64,000 nt of DNA from JAYFNU01 sp964460755 (GCA_964460755.1 CAYWQL010000001.1:60232-124231); one strand, 5' to 3'; counted from the stretch's first letter, positions 44,226-54,566 are shown. Numbers and translations are program-made. Notes: generated from the letters alone by a model not told the origin.

Positions 44226-45330
44226 TGAAAAGACGGGAAGCAAAAAAAAATTAGTCTTAAATAAAAGAGGACGACGTTTGGTTTTCGCTATTATCGCGCT
44301 GCTTGTTATCGCGATAGTGCTTGTTTTGCTGAATTTAAAGCCAGCGGGTGCGGGCGACAAGATAAAAGAAGAATGGAAAACGCCGAGCTACCTTCGCGAC
44401 AAGACGATTAATATTCTTGTATGCGGCGTGGACACCGACGTCGACCGTTCGGAAAGCCCCGACGCACAGGAGAGCGACGCGACCCTTAACACCGACGTGA
44501 TTATGCTCGTGAGCATAGACCGCGAAACCAACAAGGCGACTATCTTTCAAATACCGCGCGATACCTATGTCGGTGAAGACCTTGTTAAATACGGCAAGAT
44601 AAACGGTCTTTACGGACGCGGCTATTCCGATGGCCACGACCCGATATACAAAGAAAAAAATCCCGGTATGGCGTGCCTTATCGAGACTATAAACTATCAG
44701 TTTAAGTTGCCTGTCGACAACTATGTGCTTATCACCATGGAGGGCTTCCGAAAGGCGGTCGATATGCTCGGCGGGGTTGAAGTTACCCTTGACCAGACGC
44801 TTGATTTTAAGCTTTATGAATCCGACGGAAAGACCGTTAAAGAAAACATAAGCCTTGAACCGGGAACACATCTTTTAGACGGAATTTCGGCTGATATGTT
44901 CGTCCGTTACCGTGACGCGGAGGGCGACATCGGACGAATGAATGTCCAAAGATATTTTCTCGCCGCGCTTATGAACAAGGCGCTCAACACCTCAACAAAG
45001 GATTTGGCAAGTCTCGCGGTTGCGATTTATCCCTATCTTGAAACAGACTTTTCCGTAAGCGAGCTTTTGGCGCTCGTCGACGAGGCGAAGGCAATGAGCT
45101 CCGAGTCGATTTCGACCGTTCGCGTTCCGGGCGAAAACGTTTCGCGCTACGGCATATGGGGAGTTGACGTTTGGTCGGTTCACAATGAGGAGCTGGCGGC
45201 GCTTTTGAATGAGTATATGCGCCCATACACCGACGACGTTTCGGAAACTGAGCTCAACACTGTCGAAATAAGAAATACAAAAGATGATGTGGACTCGCAA
45301 GCGTCGCTTGATAAATATAAGGGGGACTAA
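44218..45330 (+). CDS. LytR-CpsA-Psr (LCP) family cell wall ligase
   Basis: A 370-residue membrane protein. A basic N-terminus and one helix (about residues 19-40, LVFAIIALLVIAIVLVLLNL) anchor the external LCP domain. NILVCGVDTD, NTDVIMLVSIDRETNKATIFQIPRDTYV, GGVEVTLDQTL and ADMFVRYRDAEGDIGRMNVQRYF hold the conserved Asp and Arg residues that bind the polyprenyl pyrophosphate. LCP proteins attach teichoic acids or capsule polymers to peptidoglycan. Its place between yqeK and rsfS is common in Clostridia. Confidence 0.93.
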   Translation: MSNEKTGSKKKLVLNKRGRRLVFAIIALLVIAIVLVLLNLKPAGAGDKIKEEWKTPSYLRDKTINILVCGVDTDVDRSESPDAQESDATLNTDVIMLVSIDRETNKATIFQIPRDTYVGEDLVKYGKINGLYGRGYSDGHDPIYKEKNPGMACLIETINYQFKLPVDNYVLITMEGFRKAVDMLGGVEVTLDQTLDFKLYESDGKTVKENISLEPGTHLLDGISADMFVRYRDAEGDIGRMNVQRYFLAALMNKALNTSTKDLASLAVAIYPYLETDFSVSELLALVDEAKAMSSESISTVRVPGENVSRYGIWGVDVWSVHNEELAALLNEYMRPYTDDVSETELNTVEIRNTKDDVDSQASLDKYKGD

Positions 45331-45333
45331 ATT

Positions 45334-45690
45334 TTGACGTCAATAGAAACAGCAAGGCTTATCGCTAAGGCGCTTGACAACAAAAAGGGCGCCGATATAA
45401 AAATACTTAAAATCGACGACCTTACGGTCATTGCGGATTATTTTGTAATCGCCACAGGCAACAGCAACACGCAGGTAAAAGCCCTTGCGGGTGAGGCGGA
45501 ATATCTTCTTGAAAAGGAAGCGAATATCCGTCCGCTGCGCGTTGAGGGATATGATTCGGGCGGTTGGATTTTGATAGATTTTAATACGGTAATTGTTCAC
45601 GTCTTTCAGCCGTCGGCGAGGGAATTTTATTCTCTTGAGCGCCTTTGGGCGGACGCCGAGGAGATTGACACGGACTTTTTGAACGACTAA
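45334..45690 (+). CDS. rsfS: ribosomal silencing factor RsfS
   Basis: A 118-residue protein that binds uL14 on the 50S subunit and blocks joining with 30S when nutrients are scarce. Family motifs are [30 protein letters not shown] and [32 protein letters not shown]. The start is TTG at 45334 behind GGGGG, three bases after the LCP gene. Confidence 0.95.
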   Translation: MTSIETARLIAKALDNKKGADIKILKIDDLTVIADYFVIATGNSNTQVKALAGEAEYLLEKEANIRPLRVEGYDSGGWILIDFNTVIVHVFQPSAREFYSLERLWADAEEIDTDFLND

Positions 45691-45704
45691 GGGGAGTGAC
45701 AAAA

Positions 45705-48110
45705 TTGGATTACAACTTTCGCGAAATAGAGAAGAAGTGGCAGAAAAAGTGGGTAGAGGAGAAGACCTTCGCGGCGAAGGACGATTATTCCTTGCCGAAG
45801 TTTTATGCCCTCGTTGAATTTCCCTATCCGTCGGGAAACGGGCTTCACGTCGGACATCCGCGTCCGTATACCGCGCTTGATATAGTAGCGCGCAAAAAGC
45901 GTATGCAGGGCTTTAACGTGCTTTATCCCATGGGCTGGGACGCCTTCGGGCTTCCGACGGAAAACTACGCGATGAAGAACCACATTCACCCCGCGAAGGT
46001 GACACACGACAATATTCAGCGCTTTAAGGGTCAGCTTCAGTCGCTCGGCTTTTCCTTCGATTGGACGCGCGAGGTCAACACAACCGACCCCGAATATTAT
46101 AAATGGACCCAGTGGATATTCCTCAAGCTTTTTGAAAAAGGGCTTGCTTACAAGACCGAAATGGCAGTCAATTTCTGCACGGGCTGCAAGGTCGTTCTCG
46201 CAAACGAGGAGGTCGTCAACGGTGTGTGCGAGCGGTGCGGAAGCGAGGTCGTCCGCAAGGTCAAAAGCCAATGGATGCTTGCCATTACGAAGTATGCCCA
46301 GCGACTTATCGACGACCTTGAGGGGCTCGATTATATCGACCGCGTAAAGGTGTCGCAGGTCAACTGGATAGGCCGTTCTACGGGTGCTGAGGTTGATTTC
46401 GGAACGACGCTCAATGATAACCTTCGGGTATTTACTACACGTCCGGATACACTTTTCGGCGCTACATATATGGTTATTTCACCAGAGCACGCGCTTATCG
46501 AAAAATGGTCTGATAGGCTTACAAACCTCGACGAAATTCGCGCATATCAGGAAGAAGCGGCAAGAAAATCCGATTTTGAGCGAACCGAAATGGCAAAAGA
46601 CAAAACTGGCGTTGAATTAAAGGGAGTTCGCGCGATTAACCCCGTTAACGGAAAAGAGATACCTATATTTATTTCGGATTACGTTTTGGCGACCTACGGA
46701 ACAGGCGCTATTATGGCTGTTCCCGCCCACGATACCCGCGACTATGATTTCGCAAAGGCGTTCAATCTTCCGATAATCGAGGTCGTAAAGGGCGGAGATA
46801 TAGAAAAAGAAGCTTTTACAGACTGCGAAACAGGCACAATGGTTAACTCGGGACTTCTCGACGGTCTTTCGGTCGAGGAAGCTAAGGTTAAGATAACCGA
46901 GTGGCTCAAGGAAAACAAAAAGGGTGAGCCGAAGGTCAACTTCAAGCTTCGCGATTGGGTATTTTCGCGTCAGCGCTATTGGGGTGAGCCTATTCCTATC
47001 GTTCACTGCGATAAATGCGGCTACGTCGCCCTTCCCGAAAGCGAGCTTCCGCTTCTTCTTCCGGAGCTTGAGGATTTTGAGCCGACCGACAACGGCGAAT
47101 CGCCCCTTTCAAAGCTCGACAGCTGGATAAATACCACCTGCCCCCACTGCGGCGGACCCGCAAAGAGGGAAACCGATACCATGCCCCAATGGGCAGGCTC
47201 GTCGTGGTATTTCCTTCGCTATATGGACCCCCACAACAAACAGGCGCTTGCGAGCAAGCAGGCACTCGAATACTGGTCGCCGGTTGACTGGTACAACGGC
47301 GGCATGGAGCATACTACGCTGCATTTGCTTTATTCGCGTTTTTGGCATAAGTTCCTTTACGATATCGGCGTAGTGCCGACGAACGAGCCGTATGCCAAAA
47401 GGACGAGCCACGGAATGATTCTGGGCGAAAACAACGAGAAGATGAGTAAATCCCGCGGTAACGTTATAAATCCCGACGAGGTTGTCGAAAGCCTCGGCGC
47501 GGATACCCTTCGTATGTACGAGATGTTTATGGGCGACTTTGAAAAGGCGGCGCCTTGGTCGAATTCAAGTATGCGCGGCTGTAAGCGCTTTCTTGACCGC
47601 GTATTCGCCTTGCTTGACTTAGTCGTCGACGGCGACGGTTATTCCGCCGAGCTGGAAGCCACTGTCCACCGAACGATAAAAAAGGTGAGCGAGGATATCG
47701 AGGGACTTAAGTTCAACACAGCTATCGCCGCTATGATGAGCCTTGTTAACGAGATTTACGCAAAGAAGTCAGTAACGAAGGGCGAATTAAAAACCCTTCT
47801 TCAGCTTCTCAACCCGTTTGCGCCGCATATGACCGAGGAAATGTGGGAGATAATGAAGTTCGGCGGCGAAATCGCGTACAGCGCATGGCCCGTATTTGAC
47901 GAGGCGAAGTGCGTCGATGACGTTATCGAAATCGCCGTTCAGATTAATGGCAAGCTGAAAGGACGGATTACTATACCCGCCGACGCGGACGAAAAGACCG
48001 CGCTTGACGCCGCCAAGAGCGACGAGAAGGTCGCGAATGAATTAAACGGAAAAACCGTAATTAAGGAAATCTACGTCAAGGGCAAAATCGTTAATATTGT
48101 GGTGAGATAA
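45705..48110 (+). CDS. leuS: leucyl-tRNA synthetase
   Basis: An 801-residue class I synthetase. The start is taken as TTG at 45705, 8 bases after GGGGAG and giving the family start [16 protein letters not shown]; the GTG at 45696 lies on the ribosome binding site itself. HVGH (48-51) and KMSKS (579-583) are the ATP motifs. The CP1 editing domain ([20 protein letters not shown]) and the zinc-binding cysteines (CHCDKCG-like, CPHCGG) are present. It ends the long gene run at a strong terminator. Confidence 0.95.
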   Translation: MDYNFREIEKKWQKKWVEEKTFAAKDDYSLPKFYALVEFPYPSGNGLHVGHPRPYTALDIVARKKRMQGFNVLYPMGWDAFGLPTENYAMKNHIHPAKVTHDNIQRFKGQLQSLGFSFDWTREVNTTDPEYYKWTQWIFLKLFEKGLAYKTEMAVNFCTGCKVVLANEEVVNGVCERCGSEVVRKVKSQWMLAITKYAQRLIDDLEGLDYIDRVKVSQVNWIGRSTGAEVDFGTTLNDNLRVFTTRPDTLFGATYMVISPEHALIEKWSDRLTNLDEIRAYQEEAARKSDFERTEMAKDKTGVELKGVRAINPVNGKEIPIFISDYVLATYGTGAIMAVPAHDTRDYDFAKAFNLPIIEVVKGGDIEKEAFTDCETGTMVNSGLLDGLSVEEAKVKITEWLKENKKGEPKVNFKLRDWVFSRQRYWGEPIPIVHCDKCGYVALPESELPLLLPELEDFEPTDNGESPLSKLDSWINTTCPHCGGPAKRETDTMPQWAGSSWYFLRYMDPHNKQALASKQALEYWSPVDWYNGGMEHTTLHLLYSRFWHKFLYDIGVVPTNEPYAKRTSHGMILGENNEKMSKSRGNVINPDEVVESLGADTLRMYEMFMGDFEKAAPWSNSSMRGCKRFLDRVFALLDLVVDGDGYSAELEATVHRTIKKVSEDIEGLKFNTAIAAMMSLVNEIYAKKSVTKGELKTLLQLLNPFAPHMTEEMWEIMKFGGEIAYSAWPVFDEAKCVDDVIEIAVQINGKLKGRITIPADADEKTALDAAKSDEKVANELNGKTVIKEIYVKGKIVNIVVR

Positions 48111-48123
48111 ATTTCAACAAAAA

Positions 48124-48150
48124 AGCGCGCAGTTAAAGCTACTGCGCGCT
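48124..48150. terminator. strong bidirectional terminator
   Basis: AGCGCGCAGT and ACTGCGCGCT, perfect 10-bp stem with a 7-base loop, A-tract before and T-tract after; it closes the long run ending in leuS and the convergent YfhO-type gene. Confidence 0.9.
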
Positions 48151-48166
48151 GTTTTTTAATATGTGG

Positions 48167-50392
48167 TTAAACCTTTGATTTGCGCTTTTTCACCTCAAGA
48201 GCGATAAGCAGCCCCAAAACGGCGACAGACGCTGCGCTTATCACGATGCCGACATAGAAAACAGGAGGCGTGTAGGAAAGAATGATTTCATTTTCGCCCT
48301 TTTCTAAATCAAGCGAGGCAAACCCGCAAAAAACGGCTTTCAGCTTGACGGATTGTCCGTTTACAGTGCATTTCCACCCGTTTTCAAAGGGCATAGAAAT
48401 AAACAAAGCGGAGCTTTCTTCGACGTTCGCTTTAATGTGGATTTTGCCGTTCTCAACGTTGAGAATTTGCGGCGATTTTTTCGAGAGTGCCTCGGAGACC
48501 TGTTTTAAAAGCGAAAGGTCGGTCTCGCCTTCCGACGAAACAACTTCAATGTTTTCTCCAAGAAGAGCCGAATAAATACCGTTAATATTACTCGGTATAT
48601 CGGTTGTATTAAACGACGATTGAACGGGCGAGTTTGTTATTATTGCGAAGGGAAGACTGTATTGGTTTTCGTAAAGGGTCAGACCGTTATTTTCCGCGAC
48701 GGGATTATATATCGAAAGCTTTTCGTTAGACGGAGAAATGATATAGCGAACGCACAGAAGGGAGTTTGCCGCGGGGCTTACGTCGGCGGGATTGTTCCAA
48801 ACGCCGTGGTAGCCAAGACAGGAAAGTATCGAATTGTTATTGCTGTTTTGAAGGCTGTTGAAGTAGTTTAGCCCATTGTAATCGTACATTAGCGGGTCGT
48901 TAAGAGATTCAAAATAGGTTTTTTCGGTGCGGCAAAACGCGTCTGTTTCTTGCCGTTCTTTGAGTATGGTTTCGATATTATTTGACGAGACAATAAAGGC
49001 GGAGCGACTGTATTTTTCGAAAAGACTTGAGGTATACCGGCCATTATATAACAGCTCGACAAACACAAGCGAGCATATCGCGAGGCCCGCAAGAAGTCGA
49101 AGACGTGAGGATTTCGTTAGGTACAAGAACATAACCGCCGCGAAGAATGCCGCGACAAGCATTAGGGTCACGACGATTTCTTTCACGCTGACAATATTAA
49201 TCTGCGAAAGAACGATGTATGCCGCGGCGGCGAAGATAATTAATGTGAACGAAACAACTTCTTTTTTTGTGGCGCAAAATGCGTCAGCTGCTTTCGCGGC
49301 AAGGATAACCATAAGCGCACAGATTAAAAAGCTTTGGCGAAATGGAAAGGAAACGGGTGCTTTGAGCATATGCCAGAGCTTGTTGAGAGGGGAGAGCCAA
49401 AAGGATAAAAGCATAAAGGTAAAGAAGCCAAGAGAGCATAGCTTTTGGCGAAGAGGTATTTTCTTTGCCGAAAAATAAAGCGAAAGCAAAACGAGCACTA
49501 TAAGGCCGCAAAAAACAATAGGCATTCCGCTTTCAACCTGGTCCCAGGTGAACCCGCAAAAGAGAAGCTGACGACCGAAGGCTTTTAGCGAAAAGGTCGT
49601 ATTAACGGTAGCTTTTCCAAGAAGAGAAATGCCCTTGCTTTCGAAAGCCTGAATAAGAGAAGGCAAAAGCATAAAGGCGGAAAGTCCCGCGCCGAGAACT
49701 CCACCGCCGACAAATTTTAAAATAGTGGGGAAGCATTCCTTTAAGCGAACGCCTGTTGAAACAAGCCGCCAAACAAGCCAAAGCGCACAGAATAGGCACA
49801 CCATATAAGCGGTGTAGTAGTTGTTGAGCACCGCAATAAAAACACATAAACTGAAGGATAAAAAGCGACCGTTTTCTATAAGCTCATCGAGGGAGAGAAG
49901 AACAAGAGGGAGAATGGCGACGTTGTCGAGCCACATCGTATTTTGGGCGTAGATAAAGTTATAGCTCATAAGCCCGTAACATAACGACAGCGCAATGCAG
50001 AAAAGGTTGTTTGCGCTGTGCTTTGTTCTCAAGTATAAGCACATTGAAAAACAGGCGAAGCATATTTTAAGAACATAAATGAGCTCGAAGAAGTCAACAT
50101 AACAGCTGTCTTTAAAAAGCGGAAGAAGAAAAGATAAAATTGACAAGGGAAGCACGTTGGTCTGCCCTTGCATACCGCCGCCGAGCCCGCGGGAGAAGGA
50201 AAACAAGAAGCCATCGCCAAAAGCGCGCGATAACCAAGAATGAAGGGGCAAATATATGCCCTTAAGGTCGCCGGTGACAATCGAAGTATCGCCGAATGGA
50301 AAAAACCTGTTAAGAGCGAAGATAATCGTTAGCGCGGCAAAAGCCAGCGCGGCGGAAATTAAAGATAGTCTAAAAATCTTTTTTGCAGTCAT
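48167..50392 (-). CDS. YfhO family membrane protein
   Basis: A 741-residue GT-C-like protein with about 13 membrane helices and an external C-terminal region. GDTSIVTGDLKGIYLP, FSRGLGGGMQGQ and DNVAILPLVLLSLDELI match the YfhO family, members of which attach sugars to lipid-linked or lipoteichoic acid precursors in Firmicutes. The C-terminus ends in a single helix plus KKRKSKV. The ATG has AAAAGGAG ahead and a promoter at 50414-50442. The acceptor is unknown. Confidence 0.88.
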   Translation of the reverse strand: MTAKKIFRLSLISAALAFAALTIIFALNRFFPFGDTSIVTGDLKGIYLPLHSWLSRAFGDGFLFSFSRGLGGGMQGQTNVLPLSILSFLLPLFKDSCYVDFFELIYVLKICFACFSMCLYLRTKHSANNLFCIALSLCYGLMSYNFIYAQNTMWLDNVAILPLVLLSLDELIENGRFLSFSLCVFIAVLNNYYTAYMVCLFCALWLVWRLVSTGVRLKECFPTILKFVGGGVLGAGLSAFMLLPSLIQAFESKGISLLGKATVNTTFSLKAFGRQLLFCGFTWDQVESGMPIVFCGLIVLVLLSLYFSAKKIPLRQKLCSLGFFTFMLLSFWLSPLNKLWHMLKAPVSFPFRQSFLICALMVILAAKAADAFCATKKEVVSFTLIIFAAAAYIVLSQINIVSVKEIVVTLMLVAAFFAAVMFLYLTKSSRLRLLAGLAICSLVFVELLYNGRYTSSLFEKYSRSAFIVSSNNIETILKERQETDAFCRTEKTYFESLNDPLMYDYNGLNYFNSLQNSNNNSILSCLGYHGVWNNPADVSPAANSLLCVRYIISPSNEKLSIYNPVAENNGLTLYENQYSLPFAIITNSPVQSSFNTTDIPSNINGIYSALLGENIEVVSSEGETDLSLLKQVSEALSKKSPQILNVENGKIHIKANVEESSALFISMPFENGWKCTVNGQSVKLKAVFCGFASLDLEKGENEIILSYTPPVFYVGIVISAASVAVLGLLIALEVKKRKSKV

Positions 50393-50413
50393 CGTTTCTT
50401 CTCCTTTTGAAAA

Positions 50414-50442
50414 ATAGTAGCATACTAAAAAGGATAAGACAA
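50414..50442 (-). promoter_or_regulatory. promoter of the YfhO-type gene
   Basis: Minus-strand TTGTCT (50437-50442) and TACTAT (50414-50419), 17-base spacer. Confidence 0.6.
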
Positions 50443-50469
50443 TACGCTTTGTTTAATTTGTTAACAAGG

Positions 50470-50499
50470 TTGTAATGAGCTGGGGCAATATGATAATAT
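50470..50499 (+). promoter_or_regulatory. promoter of the GT-C mannosyltransferase-like gene
   Basis: TTGTAA (50470-50475) and TAATAT (50494-50499), 18-base spacer, about 26 bases before the ATG. Confidence 0.55.
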
Positions 50500-50525
50500 A
50501 ATAAAAAAACAAGTTAGGATAACAA

Positions 50526-51716
50526 ATGAAAAGCTTTGAAACAAAAATACTTGATTTTTTCAAGAAAAATATATTTTATTTCGGCGGTGCGATACTCCTT
50601 TTGTTTTCGGTTTATCTAAGAATAATTGCGATTCCGCAGTTGAACGGGGACCTTATCGGAGGCTTTTTGCCGTGGGTGGACGAGTTTCGGGCAAACGGCG
50701 GTTTTATCGCGATGCGTCAAGGCGTGGGAAACTATAATTATGCCTACCAAACGATACTTGCGGCTTTGTCATATCTTCCGTTCGAACCGATATATTTAGT
50801 CAAGAGTATTCCGATTTTCTTCGATTATGTGCTTGCTTTCGCCTCGGCAATGGTTGTTTATAACCTTGTTGAACCAAATCGTCGAAAGCTCGCCTGCTTT
50901 ATTGCGTTTTTTGTTGTGCTGAATCTTCCGACCGTGTTTATGAACAGCGCGGTTTGGGGACAGTGCGAGTCCATAAGCACATCATTTATTGTTCTGAGCA
51001 TTTGGGCGCTTACAAAGGATAGGCCCGCGCTTGCAATGTTTCTTTTCGGCGTTGCGCTGAGCTTTAAGCTGCAGCCGATTGTTTTCATTCCTGCGTTGCT
51101 GCTGATTTATTTTTGTTCGCGCCGCTTTTCCGTCTTTAATTTTCTGCTTATTCCCGTTGGAATGATTGTGCCGTCGCTCGGAGCCATTTTCGTCGGACAT
51201 GGAATACGGGATATATTCAGAGTGTATTTTTCTCAGGTGTCGCTTTATGCAAAGCTTACAATGAACTATCCGAACATTTATTGTTGGCTTCCCGAAAACT
51301 ATTCGCTTTTCAGCAAAATAGGGATTGTGCTTACCTTCACGGTGCTGTTAATCGGATATATGCTCGTTATCCTTAAAACCAAAAAGCTTGAGGTAAAGGA
51401 TTATATCAGCGTTTTTATTTGGACGGGATATGTGTGTGTGTTCTTCCTTCCCGCAATGCACGAAAGATACGGCTATGCTGTGGAAATTCTTTTTATTCTG
51501 TACAGCTTGATTAATAAGAGATTGTTTTTGCAATCCATAGGACTATGTCTTATAGGCGCGATTTCCTACCTTCCGTTTCTTATGGGCTTTAACCCCATTG
51601 ACCAAAAATATCTTGCGGTAATCTCACTTATTATATTCATAAGCGCGACAATGGCTTTCTTCAAGGATTTTTTAAGCGAGCGGGGAGAAATAAGGCTGAA
51701 AGAAACGAAAGCATAA
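50526..51716 (+). CDS. GT-C family glycosyltransferase-like membrane protein
   Basis: A 396-residue protein with about ten helices. The external loop after helix 1 holds NGDLIGGFLPWVDEF with the acidic residues expected of a GT-C active site, and NSAVWGQCESI followed by ALSFKLQPIVFIPALLL is the pattern of the mannosyltransferase-like branch (GT87/ALG6-type). No signal or globular domain. It is divergent from the YfhO-type gene, which suggests shared work in envelope glycan assembly; the sugar is not known. Confidence 0.78.
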   Translation: MKSFETKILDFFKKNIFYFGGAILLLFSVYLRIIAIPQLNGDLIGGFLPWVDEFRANGGFIAMRQGVGNYNYAYQTILAALSYLPFEPIYLVKSIPIFFDYVLAFASAMVVYNLVEPNRRKLACFIAFFVVLNLPTVFMNSAVWGQCESISTSFIVLSIWALTKDRPALAMFLFGVALSFKLQPIVFIPALLLIYFCSRRFSVFNFLLIPVGMIVPSLGAIFVGHGIRDIFRVYFSQVSLYAKLTMNYPNIYCWLPENYSLFSKIGIVLTFTVLLIGYMLVILKTKKLEVKDYISVFIWTGYVCVFFLPAMHERYGYAVEILFILYSLINKRLFLQSIGLCLIGAISYLPFLMGFNPIDQKYLAVISLIIFISATMAFFKDFLSERGEIRLKETKA

Positions 51717-51745
51717 GCTAATATAGTTTGAGACAAGTTTTTCTG

Positions 51746-51774
51746 TTGACAATTTGATATTCGTTTTGTATAAT
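51746..51774 (+). promoter_or_regulatory. rpsU promoter
   Basis: Perfect TTGACA (51746-51751) and TATAAT (51769-51774) with a 17-base spacer. Confidence 0.9.
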
Positions 51775-51817
51775 AGCAATGTTGCAAAATAAACGTCCCT
51801 GCAAGGGAGGGTAGACA

Positions 51818-51994
51818 GTGTCTGAAGTAAGAGTTAAAGAAAACGAAAGCCTTGACAGCGCTCTTCGTCGCTTTAAGCGTCAGTGTGCTCGTTCGGGAGT
51901 TCTTGCCGAGGTTCGTAAGCGTGAGCATTACGAAAAGCCTTCTGTAAAGCGCAAGAAGAAATCAGAAGCGGCGCGTAAACGTAAGTTTAAATAG
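51818..51994 (+). CDS. rpsU: ribosomal protein bS21
   Basis: A 58-residue basic 30S protein. It reads [20 protein letters not shown], then [21 protein letters not shown] and a Lys/Arg-rich tail. The start is GTG at 51818 behind GGGAGG. It has its own consensus promoter and a good terminator, so it is a stand-alone unit, as befits a highly expressed ribosomal gene. Confidence 0.95.
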   Translation: MSEVRVKENESLDSALRRFKRQCARSGVLAEVRKREHYEKPSVKRKKKSEAARKRKFK

Positions 51995-52001
51995 TTTAGC
52001 A

Positions 52002-52033
52002 AAAAGGCTTTGACTTAATTGTCGAAGCCTTTT
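52002..52033 (+). terminator. rpsU terminator
   Basis: AAAAGGCTTTGAC and GTCGAAGCCTTTT form a 13-bp stem (one wobble) with a 6-base loop. Confidence 0.85.
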
Positions 52034-52090
52034 ATGTTTTTGCCGCTTAAAGTGTGATATACTAAAAGCACAATCTGAAAGGGGAAGACT

Positions 52091-52594
52091 ATGTCGTTTA
52101 TACCCGATTATTATTTTAACAGAATAGAAGAGATAACCCCCGCGATACTAAAAAAGCTCGGAATAAAAGGGCTTGTACTTGATATTGACAACACCCTTAC
52201 GCTCGACTTTTCGCCCGACGTGAGCGAGAGTGTTTTGGCGTGGCTTGCCGAAATAAAAAAAGAGGGCTTTGCCGCGATAATCGTGTCGAACAACAGTGCC
52301 GAGCGAGCCGAGCCTTTTGCTGAAAAATGCGCCCTTCCCTTTGTCGCTCGGGCGAAGAAGCCGAGCGCTCGGTCACTTTTGGCTATAGGCGAGACGCTGG
52401 GCTGTTCCCTTCGCGAAACGGCGGTTGTCGGCGACCAGCTTTTTACCGATATGGCTTATGCGAAAAACAACGGAATGGTCGCGCTCGGAGTAAAGCCCCT
52501 TGGCGGTGAAAAGCTTGTTCGCGTCAAATTAAAGCGCATACTCGAAAAACCGTTTATGCCGTTTGTAAGGGCGCGGAGGTGGCGGGATGAATAA
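52091..52594 (+). CDS. yqeG: YqeG family HAD-type phosphatase
   Basis: A 167-residue HAD class IIIA phosphatase. LVLDIDNTLT holds the Asp nucleophile pair (motif I), IVSNNS is motif II, the Lys of KKPSARSL is motif III, and VVGDQLFTDMAYAK is motif IV. Related proteins dephosphorylate phosphatidylglycerophosphate in mitochondria and plants; the bacterial substrate is uncertain. It overlaps the next gene by 8 bases. Confidence 0.9.
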   Translation: MSFIPDYYFNRIEEITPAILKKLGIKGLVLDIDNTLTLDFSPDVSESVLAWLAEIKKEGFAAIIVSNNSAERAEPFAEKCALPFVARAKKPSARSLLAIGETLGCSLRETAVVGDQLFTDMAYAKNNGMVALGVKPLGGEKLVRVKLKRILEKPFMPFVRARRWRDE

Positions 52595-53459
52595 AAGAGC
52601 GGTCTTCGGCCCGGCGGGAAACTCGCTGAGCTTTGCACAAAGGGGATATAAAAGCTATGCGGATATTCCGAAATACGTTAAAGAAATGGGCCTCGACACA
52701 TATGAATATCAATGTGGTCGGGGCGTAAACATAAAAGCTGAAAACGCCGCCGCGCTTGGCGAGCTTGCAAAAAACGAGGGGATAGGGCTTTCTGTTCACG
52801 CGCCCTATTACATCTCGCTTTCGAGCGTTGAAGAGGAAAAGCGGAAAAATTCCTTTAGATATATACTTGAGAGTGCCGAGGTCGTCGTCCCTATGGGCGG
52901 AAAACGCATAGTTGTTCATTCGGGCTCGTGCGGAAAAATGGAACGAAGCGAGGCGCTTGCGCTGGCGATAGAAACCCTTACATACTGCATAAACGAGCTC
53001 GACGCGGCAGGTTATCGCGACGTTACCCTTTGTCCGGAAACAATGGGAAAGATAAATCAGCTTGGAACGCTTGACGAGGTAGTCGAGCTTTGTAAAATCG
53101 ACGAGCGGATAATACCCTGCATAGATTTCGGACACCTCAACGCCCGCACCCACGGCGGGATAAGGACAAAGGAGGATTACGCCGCAATACTCGATAAAAT
53201 TGAAAACGAGCTCGGCTCGGCGCGCCTTTCGGTTTTTCATTCCCATTTCAGCAAAATCGAATATTCCTCGGGCGGCGAGGTTCGCCACCTGGGCTTTTCC
53301 GACGCTGTGTTCGGGCCCGACCCGTCGCCGCTTATGGAGCTCGTAGCCGAGCGTTCGCTTGCGCCGACATTTATTTGCGAATCGGACGGCACCCAGAGCG
53401 AGGACGCGAAAACGATGAAAAATATTTATGAAGCATATATGGCTTCTAAAGGAGAATAG
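52587..53459 (+). CDS. endonuclease IV-like TIM-barrel protein
   Basis: A 290-residue xylose isomerase-like TIM-barrel protein close to AP endonuclease IV (Nfo). Metal ligands typical of the family are visible: SVHAPYYISL, RIVVHSGS, LCPETMG, PCIDFGHLNAR, VFHSHFSKIEYS and CESDGTQSEDA. It would cut DNA at abasic sites if it is a true Nfo, though Firmicutes also have paralogues of unknown role. The ATG follows GGAGG inside the end of yqeG. Confidence 0.82.
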   Translation: MNKRAVFGPAGNSLSFAQRGYKSYADIPKYVKEMGLDTYEYQCGRGVNIKAENAAALGELAKNEGIGLSVHAPYYISLSSVEEEKRKNSFRYILESAEVVVPMGGKRIVVHSGSCGKMERSEALALAIETLTYCINELDAAGYRDVTLCPETMGKINQLGTLDEVVELCKIDERIIPCIDFGHLNARTHGGIRTKEDYAAILDKIENELGSARLSVFHSHFSKIEYSSGGEVRHLGFSDAVFGPDPSPLMELVAERSLAPTFICESDGTQSEDAKTMKNIYEAYMASKGE

Positions 53460-53462
53460 ATT

Positions 53463-54533
53463 ATGACAAGAATAGAAAAGCTTAGAAAAACGCTTGGCGC
53501 CGATTTTACCGCGGCGCTTGTTATGAACGACTTCAATCGAAGCTACCTTTGCGGCGTCGATTCAAGCGCGGGAACCCTTTTAATCACCGCGAAGAACGCT
53601 TATCTCATTATTGATTCGCGCTTTATAGAGGTCGCGAAAAGAGGCGCGGAAAAGGGCATTGAGGTTATCCTGATGGACGCGCTTTATAAGCAGCTTTCCG
53701 AGATAATCGAAAGGGAGAATGTAGGCGAGCTTCTTATCGAAAGCGAAACCTCAATCGGTGCGCTTGCGTCGGTTAAAAAAGGAGTTAAGGGCGTAAAAAA
53801 ATTCGTTTGCGACAACAAGCTCAGCCGTGCCATATGCGACCTGCGAGCCGTTAAGGACGAGAACGAAATAAAGAAGATATGCGCGGCGCAAAAGATAACC
53901 GACGACGCTTTTTCGTATATTTTGGGCTTTATTGAAACCGGAATGACCGAGCGAAGGGTCGCCGCCGAGCTTGAATATTTTATGCGAAAAAATGGCGCGG
54001 ATAAGCTTGCGTTTGATACAATTTGCGTCGCGGGCAAAAATACCTCGCTGCCCCACGGCGTTCCGACCGATTATAAGATAAAAAAGGGCGACTTCGTGAC
54101 GATGGATTTCGGCGCGATGAAGGACGGCTACTGCTCGGATATGACGAGAACGGTCGTTATGGGCAGGGCGACAAAGGAGCAGGAAAAGATATATAATATT
54201 GTGCTCGACGCGCACCTCACTTCTATGGAGGCGGCAAAGCCGGGTATGACGGGCGAGGAGCTCGATAAAATCGCGCGAGATATAATCTATAACGCGGGCT
54301 ACGAGGGCTGCTTCGGGCATTCGCTCGGGCATTCGCTCGGACTTGAAATTCACGAGGAGCCGCGTGTTTCGAAGACGGGCTTAGTCGGTTTTCGCGAGAA
54401 TATGGTCGTGACGATTGAGCCGGGAATATATCTTGAAAACAAGTACGGCGTGCGTATAGAAAATATGATTAAATTCACGAAAAACGGCTTCGTTAACCTT
54501 ACGGCGAGCCCGCGCGAACTAATTATTTTATAA
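53463..54533 (+). CDS. M24 family Xaa-Pro peptidase
   Basis: A 356-residue metallopeptidase that removes residues next to proline. The N-terminal creatinase-like domain is followed by the pita-bread domain with five metal ligands: DFGAMKDGYCSDMTRT (two Asp), GHSLGLEIHE (His), TIEPGIYL (Glu) and GVRIENM (Glu). Length fits the short PepP/PepQ proteins that stand before efp in many Firmicutes, as here. The ribosome binding site is AAAGGAG. Confidence 0.93.
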   Translation: MTRIEKLRKTLGADFTAALVMNDFNRSYLCGVDSSAGTLLITAKNAYLIIDSRFIEVAKRGAEKGIEVILMDALYKQLSEIIERENVGELLIESETSIGALASVKKGVKGVKKFVCDNKLSRAICDLRAVKDENEIKKICAAQKITDDAFSYILGFIETGMTERRVAAELEYFMRKNGADKLAFDTICVAGKNTSLPHGVPTDYKIKKGDFVTMDFGAMKDGYCSDMTRTVVMGRATKEQEKIYNIVLDAHLTSMEAAKPGMTGEELDKIARDIIYNAGYEGCFGHSLGHSLGLEIHEEPRVSKTGLVGFRENMVVTIEPGIYLENKYGVRIENMIKFTKNGFVNLTASPRELIIL

Positions 54534-54536
54534 GGC

Positions 54537-54566
54537 TTGCTAAAAACGGCTTATATATGGTAAAAT
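54537..54566 (+). promoter_or_regulatory. possible efp promoter
   Basis: TTGCTA (54537-54542) and TAAAAT (54561-54566), 18-base spacer, in the 69-base gap before efp. Confidence 0.45.

Noticed and set aside
54310..54340. Short duplicated GHSLGHSLG stretch in the proline peptidase as a replication-slip insertion
   Set aside because: The family normally has GHGLGHGVG at this place, so it is the usual active-site sequence.
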